From Mobiluncus porci (GTDB lineage Bacteria > Actinomycetota > Actinomycetes > Actinomycetales > Actinomycetaceae): a stretch of DNA of 63,006 bases. The stretch spans positions 1-63,006 of the forward strand of contig NZ_VUMY01000015.1 of the NCBI RefSeq assembly GCF_009695935.1. The letters run 5' to 3'. The notes under the pieces are model-generated. The model was not told the DNA's origin. It saw only the letters and a list, made by a program, of their open reading frames with translations, and ran no database searches. This document shows positions 8,405 to 15,954 of this stretch, in pieces. Made by a program: the position numbers and the translations under genes. Each line of letters opens with the position of its first letter. Position 1 is the stretch's first letter.

Positions 8405-9604
8405 CTAGGCATCTTCCAAGAGGAACTTTTGGAGAATCGCGTCGAGATTAGCCATGCTGACGGCTTTCGTCATGGCTCCGCGCAAGGGACCCGCAGATCC
8501 GAGTTTGCTCAAGCGAAGCTCCATGTCAGAGGCGCAGTCGGGTAGCGCCACTTCGTTGATGGTTTCCCGAACCTGGTTCAGGTAGAGGCTGCCGGCGTTG
8601 GAGAGCACCCCGCCGATGACGATCATCTTTGGATTCAGGATATTGCAGGTCTGGGCCAAAACATATCCCATTGCGGTTGCGGCCTTTTGAACCCGACGGA
8701 TAACGCGAACATCGCCTTCATCAATCAAGCGGAAAAGATCGGAAAGTGAATGAACCGAAAGACCGATTTCTTGGAGCGAAGAGAGAATCGCGCTTACGGA
8801 GGCTACTGTTTCCAGACAACCGGTTCCCCCGCACTTGCACAAAGTGGTGTATCCAGGAACGGGAAGATGACCGATTTCGCCGGAAATGCCACCAGTGCCG
8901 TAAAGGATTTGGCCGTTGTTCATGATACCCGCGCCGATACCGAAAGAAGCCTCCACATAGATAAAGTCATCAATATCTCGAGCCTCGCCCCACATGTGTT
9001 CCGCCAGCGCCCCGGCATTGGCGTCGTTTTCGGTCAGGATGGGGAAAGGGGCAATAGCCTGGGCTTTTTCTTCGAGATTTACCCCGTTCCATCCCGGAAT
9101 CATCGAAGTTGAATAAGACAGGGTGCCATCGGAGCGGACCGCATTCGCCACTACCACACAACCAGCGACGACCTGAGAATTCTTTAGTCCGCGCTGAGCC
9201 ATCATGGCGTCGAAGAGGTCAACCGCCTTTTCTTGGCCTTCCTCTGCGGAAAAACCGCGGGCCATGGGGAGGATTTGGGTGTCCACAATCGTGTGGTCCA
9301 GGGTCACGATACCGACCCGAACCTGTTCGCGTTCGATGGAAACCCCCATGGCGTAGCCGATGTCGGGAGCGAAAGCGATGGTATTACCGCGACGTCCCGA
9401 AGCAGCTTCTGCCAGTCTCAAAATACCGACATCCGTCAGCTCTCGAACAATATTGGAAACTGTTGCGGGTGCTAGACCCGTACGGCGAGAAATTTCCGCC
9501 TGAGAGATGCCGCCAGCGTCAATGATGGCAGCTAATACGCGTTTTTGGTTCGCCATACGCAGTGAAGACGGCGAACCTGGACCGGAGAGATTTTCGATTG
9601 CCAC
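8405..9604 (-). CDS. ROK-family transcriptional regulator (NagC/XylR type)
   Basis: A 399-residue protein with an N-terminal winged helix-turn-helix (about residues 15-75, containing ISQAEISRRTGLAPATVSNI). A ROK sugar-kinase-like domain follows. It has the zinc-binding cluster CKCGGTGCLE and the motif GEIGHLPV, which normally carry the zinc ligands and the sugar-contacting acid. Such proteins usually repress sugar or amino-sugar genes and release DNA when the sugar is bound. No sugar transporter or catabolic gene lies directly beside it, so its target is unknown. It could be a pure regulator or retain some kinase-like binding. Confidence 0.9.
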   Translation of the reverse strand: MAIENLSGPGSPSSLRMANQKRVLAAIIDAGGISQAEISRRTGLAPATVSNIVRELTDVGILRLAEAASGRRGNTIAFAPDIGYAMGVSIEREQVRVGIVTLDHTIVDTQILPMARGFSAEEGQEKAVDLFDAMMAQRGLKNSQVVAGCVVVANAVRSDGTLSYSTSMIPGWNGVNLEEKAQAIAPFPILTENDANAGALAEHMWGEARDIDDFIYVEASFGIGAGIMNNGQILYGTGGISGEIGHLPVPGYTTLCKCGGTGCLETVASVSAILSSLQEIGLSVHSLSDLFRLIDEGDVRVIRRVQKAATAMGYVLAQTCNILNPKMIVIGGVLSNAGSLYLNQVRETINEVALPDCASDMELRLSKLGSAGPLRGAMTKAVSMANLDAILQKFLLEDA

Positions 9605-9666
9605 TCGGTCATTTTAACAAAAAAGTAGAGATTTGTGTGTTTTTTGTTCGAGGAATGAAGAGGAAT

Positions 9667-10297
9667 TTAGCTAAGTGTGCCAGCCTGTGACTCCCAGTTG
9701 GTGGGTTCGCCGATGCTTTGACGGATTCGGTCTATGACTTTGGCGGCGGATAAGTTGTTGGCAGTGAACCGTTGGTGTCCGGCTTCGAGCGCTGGCAGTG
9801 TGTCGGTTATCATGCGGGCTTCGGGCAGGGTGAGTTTTCGCTCGAAGCTTTGAATAAATGCTTGCACCGCGCCATCATTTGGGATCCCGTTGTAAAGTAG
9901 CTCGCCTTGACGATTGGTGATAGTGACTTCGTCCATAAGGGAATGGCCGTTTTCAGGGGTGAGAATCAGGCGCACCGTATTTACAAGATTCTTTATTGTC
10001 TCGTCGTGGGCATTGGGAGGCGTTCACCGCGCGGGCGGTCACGTCTGGCATCCTCAGCGGGTCAGTCTCCATTAGGTACTTGAAATCGGGATGAAATCGA
10101 CGAAAGTCATCACCAACTATAGAGACAAGGTAGTTATCTCCAAATTGCTGTTGAGCAATTTTGGTAGCTTGCGTTTTACCCGCGCCAGGTTGCCCACCAA
10201 GAAAAACAGTCACAGGGTTATGACTTGTCGTAACATCGGCGAATACAAGCGGCTTAACTCTGTTCTCCCAGCGGGAGATAATGGCCTCATCTTCCAT
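9667..10297 (-). pseudogene. Degenerate zeta-type toxin (P-loop UDP-sugar kinase family)
   Basis: The first part, from the ATG at 10297, has the zeta Walker A segment FLGGQPGAGKTQA and downstream VGDDFRRFHPDF and LRMPDVTARAV, all typical of zeta toxins. After about residue 95 the frame shifts near 10010-10020. The protein tail then continues in another frame as HDETIKNL and LILTPENGHSLMDEV, to a stop at 9667. The central part of a normal zeta protein is missing between these blocks. So the gene has both an internal deletion and a frameshift and should be inactive. Its ATG overlaps the end of the partner gene in a TAATG arrangement. Confidence 0.75.
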
Positions 10298-10577
10298 TAC
10301 ACGGCAACCGGAATCTTGTTAACGTCAAGTTCGGCTCGGCTAGCTTCCCATTTCTTTATCTTGGCGATTTGCGTGCCCTATCGCGAGCGTAAACCAAATC
10401 CCGCTCGCGGACGAGTTCAAGCTGCTCCTGGAACAGCGCAACGGCCAATGATTTATCTCCTTGTGCTTCCGCTCTGTCCTGCGCTTCAGTGAGCCACCCG
10501 CCTAGCATTGTTCCCGCCTCGTAGAACACGTCGTAAAGTACCGTGTCTGAATAGTCCTCGTAGTCGTTGCGAATCAT
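10297..10577 (-). pseudogene. Frameshifted antitoxin-like partner of the zeta gene
   Basis: An acidic helical protein starting MIRNDYEDYSDTVLYDVFYE at 10577. In its own frame it ends early, at 10356 after 73 residues. In a different frame the sequence continues as IAKIKKWEASRAELDVNK and ends with TAA at 10299-10297, which overlaps the zeta ATG by one base. That coupling is what an intact antitoxin-toxin operon would show, so I read this as one gene with a small frameshift near 10380. Short helical proteins of this kind commonly precede zeta toxins in actinobacteria. The function is inferred from this position. Confidence 0.6.
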
Positions 10578-10735
10578 ATTGACCCCTTCCCTCCGAGCTG
10601 GTTTTACCAGTATTGAGCCGGTTCTCAGAGGTTGAGAAACCAGAAGATAAGGTCACTAATGAGGACTCAGACCCGTTGCAGACACGTCTATCCACACTTA
10701 GAAAAAATAAAACCCACAGGTCAGACCCTGTTTAA

Positions 10736-10811
10736 TGGCGCCCCCGACAGGACTCGAACCTGCAACCGTCGGATTAGAAGGCCGGTGCTCTATCCATTGA
10801 GCTACGGAGGC
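10736..10811 (-). tRNA. tRNA-Arg (TCT), with weak anticodon stem
   Basis: On the minus strand the acceptor is GCCTCCG against CGGGGGC (one T-G wobble). The D arm is GCTC/GAGC, the loop CTTCTAA gives anticodon TCT, the T arm is GCAGG-TTCGAGT-CCTGT, and CCA is encoded (10736-10738). The anticodon stem CCGGC/TCCGA has mismatches at both ends, and the T stem has a G-T pair. The weak pairs all join the 5' half to the 3' half, as if the 3' half came from a different tRNA. Function is likely but not certain. Confidence 0.85.
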
Positions 10812-10832
10812 TAAAACGGCTTGATTTAAAAC

Positions 10833-10914
10833 CGTTAACTAGGCCAGCTTAACGTATTTTCAACGTTTAATCCCCCTGTGGAAAACCCGTTTTCCACATG
10901 GTAAAAAATTTCCG
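10833..10914 (+). promoter_or_regulatory. Composite regulatory module upstream of ssb (copy A)
   Basis: In order: CGTTAA (10833-10838), 10 bases, TTAACG (10849-10854); then CTGTGGAAAACCC from 10876, forming TGTGGAAAA-CCCG-TTTTCCACA, a perfect dyad; then CACATGGTAAA (10895-10905) followed by AATTTCC. The same parts in the same order, with spacing equal to within one base, occur at 51549-51628. The TTTTCCACA halves also resemble DnaA boxes. It ends 95 bases before the ssb start. Confidence 0.65.
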
Positions 10915-11008
10915 CTTGGGGAAGCTCGAAAAATCTTGAAAACTGGGCTCGATACCAACCGGGATCAACCTCAGTTACTGGCGCAAAATGCGCCGAAAGG
11001 AGACAATC

Positions 11009-11545
11009 ATGAGTTCGATGAATGTGACCGTCAACGGTCGCCTGGGAAATACCCCACTGTTGCGCGAAGGAGCGAGCGGGACAAAGTGGGTGAAATTTAG
11101 CCTCGCCACTTCCTCCAATTACCGAGACCAGGACGGAAAATGGCGAGAAAGTGAAACCATCTGGTTCAACTGCAAAGCATGGGGAGCGCTCGCGCTCAAT
11201 ATTGCTAAGTCGCTGCACAAGGGCGATCCGGTAGTGGCGCAGGGGCGGATCGTGGTAGGGACCTACGACCACACCGATAAAAACACCGGAGTGGTGAGTG
11301 AACGCGCCGATATCGCCTTGCACCTGACCCATATCGGCATTGACCTTGTCCACGCTGCGACCTTGAACGTCAAGTATGCCGAGGAGAAGAAACCTGAAGA
11401 AACCACCAGTTTCGATCTGGAACCGGGAGAAGCCACCTCCCCAGCCCTCACCGAAGTCACGGAGGTTCCTGATGAACTCGTCGAAGAAATTGACGAAGTC
11501 GAAGAATCTTCCCTCGTGGGAGCCGCCGCAGGCGTGCCTTTCTAA
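11009..11545 (+). CDS. ssb: Single-stranded DNA-binding protein, SsbB-like paralogue
   Basis: A 178-residue SSB with an N-terminal OB fold (about residues 1-110, starting MSSMNVTVNGRLGNTP, with WFNCKAWGALA). An acidic, disordered tail ends in GVPF, close to the acidic-Phe tip through which SSB recruits partners. AAAGGAGA at 10996-11003 sets the ATG at 11009. It is not in the usual rpsF-ssb-rpsR setting of the housekeeping copy. It lies beside ettA, as the second mycobacterial SSB (Rv2478c) does. Together with the shared upstream module, this suggests a special role such as protecting incoming or damaged single-stranded DNA. Confidence 0.85.
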   Translation: MSSMNVTVNGRLGNTPLLREGASGTKWVKFSLATSSNYRDQDGKWRESETIWFNCKAWGALALNIAKSLHKGDPVVAQGRIVVGTYDHTDKNTGVVSERADIALHLTHIGIDLVHAATLNVKYAEEKKPEETTSFDLEPGEATSPALTEVTEVPDELVEEIDEVEESSLVGAAAGVPF

Positions 11546-11559
11546 TTTCAGATAGCATG

Positions 11560-11590
11560 GGGGGTGGGGCTACTCTATTGCCCCACCCCC
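11560..11590 (+). terminator. Strong hairpin after ssb
   Basis: GGGGGTGGGGC (11560-11570) and GCCCCACCCCC (11580-11590) form an 11-bp perfect GC stem with a 9-base loop, 15 bases after the ssb stop. There is no T-run, so it may be a weak terminator or an mRNA-stabilising hairpin separating ssb from ettA. Confidence 0.5.
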
Positions 11591-11654
11591 GCTTGCTACT
11601 CTGGCATCGGGGGAGTCCGCCACGGCTAAAGCCGTCAAGCTGCAAAAGGAAAGC

Positions 11655-13337
11655 ATGAGCGAATACATCTACCAGATGGTCAAAGCCCGTAAGAAAGTTG
11701 GCGACAAGCTGATTCTTGATGACGTCACCATGGCCTTTTTGCCGGGAGCAAAAATCGGCATGGTCGGCCCCAACGGCGCCGGAAAGTCCACAATCTTGAA
11801 GATTATGGCGGGAATGGATGAGCCCAGTAACGGCGAGGCCATTCTTTCGCCAGGGTATTCAGTCGGCATTTTGCTCCAGGAACCTCCCCTGAACGAAGAC
11901 AAAGACGTGCTGGGGAATGTGGAAGAAGGCGTGGCGGAAATTAAGGCCAAGCTCGATCGCTTCAACGAGATTTCGGCCCAGATGGCTGATCCGGATGCTG
12001 ATTTCGACAAACTCATGGAGGAAATGGGCAAACTTCAGGAAGAAATCGATGCTGCTGATGCCTGGGATCTTGATAACCAGTTGGAACAAGCGATGGACGC
12101 GTTGCGCTGCCCGCCGGGAGACGCGGATGTGAAGACTCTCTCCGGAGGGGAGCGTCGCCGCGTGGCGCTGTGTAAGCTCTTGTTGCAAGCTCCAGACTTG
12201 CTCCTGCTGGACGAACCCACCAACCACCTTGACGCTGAGTCGGTGCTGTGGCTTGAACAGCACCTCAAACAGTATCAAGGCGCGGTAATTGCTGTCACCC
12301 ACGACCGTTACTTCCTGGATCACGTGGCTGGCTGGATTGCTGAAGTCGATCGGGGACACCTCTATCCCTACGAGGGTAACTACTCGACTTATCTCGAGAA
12401 GAAGGAGGAACGTCTCGAGGTCCAGGGACGAAAGGATGCCAAACTGGCGAAGCGCTTGAAAGACGAGCTGGAATGGGTGCGTTCTTCGGCGAAGGGACGT
12501 CAGGCCAAGTCAAAGGCGCGTCTGGCAGCGTATGAAGCCATGGCGGCGGAAGCGGAAAAGACTAGGAAACTCGACTTTGAGGAAATCCAGATTCCGCCGG
12601 GGCCGCGCTTGGGAACCACCGTGATTGAAGCGAAGAACCTCAAGAAAGGATTCGGGGATCGGGTTCTTATTGAAGACCTGTCCTTTAGTCTTCCACGAAA
12701 TGGCATTGTCGGGATTATCGGCCCGAACGGGGTTGGCAAAACGACATTGTTCAAGACGATTGTGGGGCTCGAGCCGCTTGACGCTGGGGAGCTGAAAATC
12801 GGAGAAACTGTTCAGATTTCTTATGTCGATCAAAACCGTGCGGGAATCGACCCTAATAAGACCTTGTGGGAGGTGGTTTCTGACGGAGCTGACTTTATTG
12901 AAGTCGGCAAGGTCCAGATGCCGTCTCGAGCCTATGTTTCCGCCTTCGGGTTCAAGGGAGCCGATCAGCAAAAGCCGGCTGGGGTTCTCTCCGGCGGGGA
13001 GAGGAACCGCTTGAACCTGGCTCTGACCTTGAAAGAGGGCGGGAACCTGCTGCTGCTTGACGAGCCGACCAACGACTTGGATGTTGAGACTTTGGGCTCG
13101 CTCGAAAATGCCTTGCTGCAATTCCCGGGATGCGCGGTGGTTATCACCCACGACCGCTGGTTCCTGGATCGCGTGGCTACCCATATTTTGGCGTATGAAG
13201 GCACCGAGGAGAATCCGGCGAACTGGTATTGGTTTGAAGGCAACTTTGAGGGGTATGAGGCTAACAAGATTAAGCGGCTGGGGGAGGAAGCAGCGAGACC
13301 GCACCGGGTGACTTACCGGAAGCTGACGCGGGGGTAG
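11655..13337 (+). CDS. ettA: Energy-dependent translational throttle protein EttA (ABC-F)
   Basis: A 560-residue soluble ABC-F protein with two ATP-binding domains in one chain. It binds the ribosomal E site and regulates the first elongation steps according to ATP/ADP. Walker A motifs are GPNGAGKST (about 36-44) and GPNGVGKTT (about 356-364); signatures are LSGGERRRVA and LSGGERNRLN. The linker between them carries a long charged helix. The length is normal. AAAGGAAAG lies just upstream of the ATG. It follows ssb in the same order as in mycobacteria (Rv2478c-Rv2477c). Confidence 0.95.
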   Translation: MSEYIYQMVKARKKVGDKLILDDVTMAFLPGAKIGMVGPNGAGKSTILKIMAGMDEPSNGEAILSPGYSVGILLQEPPLNEDKDVLGNVEEGVAEIKAKLDRFNEISAQMADPDADFDKLMEEMGKLQEEIDAADAWDLDNQLEQAMDALRCPPGDADVKTLSGGERRRVALCKLLLQAPDLLLLDEPTNHLDAESVLWLEQHLKQYQGAVIAVTHDRYFLDHVAGWIAEVDRGHLYPYEGNYSTYLEKKEERLEVQGRKDAKLAKRLKDELEWVRSSAKGRQAKSKARLAAYEAMAAEAEKTRKLDFEEIQIPPGPRLGTTVIEAKNLKKGFGDRVLIEDLSFSLPRNGIVGIIGPNGVGKTTLFKTIVGLEPLDAGELKIGETVQISYVDQNRAGIDPNKTLWEVVSDGADFIEVGKVQMPSRAYVSAFGFKGADQQKPAGVLSGGERNRLNLALTLKEGGNLLLLDEPTNDLDVETLGSLENALLQFPGCAVVITHDRWFLDRVATHILAYEGTEENPANWYWFEGNFEGYEANKIKRLGEEAARPHRVTYRKLTRG

Positions 13338-13368
13338 ACTCACTAGGCAGCTATGCCACTACGTCGCC

Positions 13369-13416
13369 GGGTCATACCTTTTTGGCCACACTTCGTTACG
13401 TAAAAGAGGTAAGGCC
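13369..13416. repeat. Diverged copy of the GGGTCAGACC palindrome
   Basis: GGGTCATACC (13369-13378), a T-rich segment, a CACACTTCG block and AAGAGGTAAGGCC (13404-13416) align with the better palindrome at 5758-5814. This points to a small dispersed intergenic repeat. A second hairpin, GCTTTTAC/GTAAAAGC (13485-13492, 13509-13516), lies further down the same gap. No gene is seen in 13338-13601. Confidence 0.4.
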
Positions 13417-13601
13417 TTGTCGGCTGGGCTCTGAGTAGTCGGCGGCGGAAACCTCGAATGTGAGTTAAGCGTGATACAACGAGCGCTTTTACGGCTAAAC
13501 TGAATGCAGTAAAAGCCGTCCAAAGGTGTACCTGGATTTTACGAAGGTTCAGGCGCGCCTTGAAGGGACTCAAGAGAAAGACTGTTTGAGGGTCGAACGC
13601 A

Positions 13602-15779
13602 GTGAACGAGACTACGCATTACCTGGAGGGCTATTTTCCCCAGGTTCAAGAGTTGGCCAGGCGCCTGGGAGTGGACACAGACTGGTGGGATTTTGCTGGA
13701 AAATACCACCAAGTCACCCAACTGACTTTGATGAAAGTGCTTGATGCGCTCGGATTTTCGCTGCAAGAACCCGGAGACATCGACCGCGCTTTTACGAGGC
13801 TGGAAGAAGAATATTGGTTGGCAACCCTGCAGCCCGGCTGGGTGGTCCGCCAATCGACAGGTGCCGAGATACCGGTTCACGTTCCCGACGGTACCGACCT
13901 GGAGGTTTTGGTGGAGACAGAAGCCGGTGAAACCATTACTCTGCAACAAATCGACAAGTGGGTTAGCCCTCGGGATTTTGCGGACAAGCGAATCGGGGAA
14001 GCCACTTTCTTTCTCCCTCCCGAAATGCCTCTCGGATACCACCGCTTGAAGGCAAAAACGGTCGAAGGAGAATTCGACACGGAAATCGCGGTCGTTCCGG
14101 ACCGCTTGTCGTTGGGATACCTGGAGAATCAGCGCTCTTGGGGAATGATGACCCAACTCTATTCCCTCACCTCGCGGGGCTCTTGGGGAATGGGCGATTT
14201 CTCGGATTTATCAAGTCTCGGGCGAATCTTTGGAAAGTTTGGCGCGGATTTCATCTTGACCAATCCCCTGCACGCGGGGGAGCCGAGCCTGCCGATTACG
14301 CCTTCGCCGTACCTGCCGGTTTCGCGCCGGTTCTTGAACCCGCTTTATATTCGTCCCAACGATATTCCCGAGTTCAATGTCTTGGACTCGGAAGGAACCG
14401 CCAAAGTCAAGGTGGCCTTTGCACAAGCCGCCAATGACTTGTTTTTCCCCGACCGCGAGAAACAAATCGACCGAGACCGCTCCTGGAAAGCCAAACGCGA
14501 GGCGTTGGAACTGATCTTCAAGCTCCCTCGCTCCCGTTCGAGAGAGCTCATCTTCCAAGAGTTCAAGAAAAACCGCGGACAATCCTTGGAAGACTTTGCG
14601 CTGTGGTGCGCCATCTATGACAAGCTCGGTAGTGGGCCTTGGCCGGGGGAACTAGCCGATATCGATAGTCCCGAGGTTGCTAAACTCCGCGAAGAGCTCA
14701 AAGTGGAAATCGAGTTTTACTGCTGGCTACAGTGGGTTTCTTCCACCCAGCTCCACGAAGCCCAACAAACCGCGCTCCTGGCGGGAATGAAGATAGGGAT
14801 TATGAATGACCTCGCGGTGGGAGTCCATAAATATGGGGCGGATGCCTGGTCTCTCCCGAGAGCCTATGTTACCTCCATGTCAGTTGGCGCCCCGCCGGAT
14901 ATGTACAACCAACTCGGCCAAGACTGGTCCCAGCCGCCTCTCAACCCGCGTTTCATGCGGCATCACAACTGGGAGCCCCTGCGTAGTATCATCCGCGCCG
15001 CCCTTGATGACTGCGGCGCCTTACGCATCGACCACTTGATGGGGCTATTGCGGCTGTGGTGGATTCCCCAAGGGGCGAAACCGAATGAGGGAACCTATGT
15101 GCGATACAACCATGAAGCCACGGTGGGAATTCTGCTTCTGGAGGCCTCACGCGCAGGAGCGCTAGTAGTCGGTGAAGACCTCGGCACGGTGGAGGACTGG
15201 GTGCGAGACTATATGGAGGAACGAGGGATTTTTGGGACATCCGTGTTGTGGTTTGAAAAGAATCCCGACAATTCTTTCCGACTGCCGGATCAATATCGCG
15301 AGATGTGCATGGCCGCAGTGAATACCCACGATCTTCCTCCCACCTTGGGGTATTTGCGAGCCCAACACCTCATTGTTCAAGACCGACTGGAGATTCTTCC
15401 CACATCTTTGGAGGAGGCCAAGCGCGGCCTCGCGGAAGATATTGGTGAAGTGGTTGGGGTACTTTACAGTTTGGGCTTTATTGACAACGAGGATCCTACC
15501 GAGTGGGAGTTGATTCTCGGGTTGCATCGCTTTATTGGAACCAGTCCCGCGAAATTGGCGGTAGTGTCGTTGGTGGATGCGGTGGGGGACATGCGGATGC
15601 AAAACCAGCCGGGAACCAATAACGAATACCCCAATTGGCGGATTCCCCTTGCTGACTCCCTCGGACACCCCCTGAAGGTCGAGGAACTGGAGTATTACGT
15701 CGGGGTTACCGAGATTTGCCAGTGCATGAACGAAACGATTCATCCGGGCGCCTCGGAAGAGGAATACGCCTTTGAATAG
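13602..15779 (+). CDS. malQ: 4-alpha-glucanotransferase (amylomaltase)
   Basis: A 725-residue GH77 enzyme that transfers glucan segments between maltodextrins in the cytoplasm. Catalytic blocks are visible: ALRIDHLMGLLRLWWIP (Asp nucleophile), GEDLGTVEDWV (general acid/base Glu) and VNTHDLPPTLGY. About 200 residues precede the barrel, as in the long actinobacterial MalQ form. The GTG at 13602 has TTGAGGG nine bases before it. The downstream EIIC-like gene could be a transport partner by position, but the two are 175 bp apart and no other maltose gene is nearby. Confidence 0.95.
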   Translation: MNETTHYLEGYFPQVQELARRLGVDTDWWDFAGKYHQVTQLTLMKVLDALGFSLQEPGDIDRAFTRLEEEYWLATLQPGWVVRQSTGAEIPVHVPDGTDLEVLVETEAGETITLQQIDKWVSPRDFADKRIGEATFFLPPEMPLGYHRLKAKTVEGEFDTEIAVVPDRLSLGYLENQRSWGMMTQLYSLTSRGSWGMGDFSDLSSLGRIFGKFGADFILTNPLHAGEPSLPITPSPYLPVSRRFLNPLYIRPNDIPEFNVLDSEGTAKVKVAFAQAANDLFFPDREKQIDRDRSWKAKREALELIFKLPRSRSRELIFQEFKKNRGQSLEDFALWCAIYDKLGSGPWPGELADIDSPEVAKLREELKVEIEFYCWLQWVSSTQLHEAQQTALLAGMKIGIMNDLAVGVHKYGADAWSLPRAYVTSMSVGAPPDMYNQLGQDWSQPPLNPRFMRHHNWEPLRSIIRAALDDCGALRIDHLMGLLRLWWIPQGAKPNEGTYVRYNHEATVGILLLEASRAGALVVGEDLGTVEDWVRDYMEERGIFGTSVLWFEKNPDNSFRLPDQYREMCMAAVNTHDLPPTLGYLRAQHLIVQDRLEILPTSLEEAKRGLAEDIGEVVGVLYSLGFIDNEDPTEWELILGLHRFIGTSPAKLAVVSLVDAVGDMRMQNQPGTNNEYPNWRIPLADSLGHPLKVEELEYYVGVTEICQCMNETIHPGASEEEYAFE

Positions 15780-15954
15780 AAGGATTCAGCAAGGGCTAGC
15801 CTGATATTGGGAGCTGGTTGAACCAATTCGGGGACTTTTCGGAAGGGATATTTCTGACGTTTCCACGAAAAATAGTAAAAAAGTCCGTGTTTTGGGGCAA
15901 AATAGTATCTAACAATACCTGCCGTAACTGTGAATGAGGGAAGGAAGCGTCAGC

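Noticed and set aside
10876-10899. Chromosomal replication origin, because of the DnaA-box-like TTTTCCACA pair
   Set aside because: Only two boxes in a dyad; no dnaA, dnaN or AT-rich unwinding region nearby, and the same motif stands before other genes.
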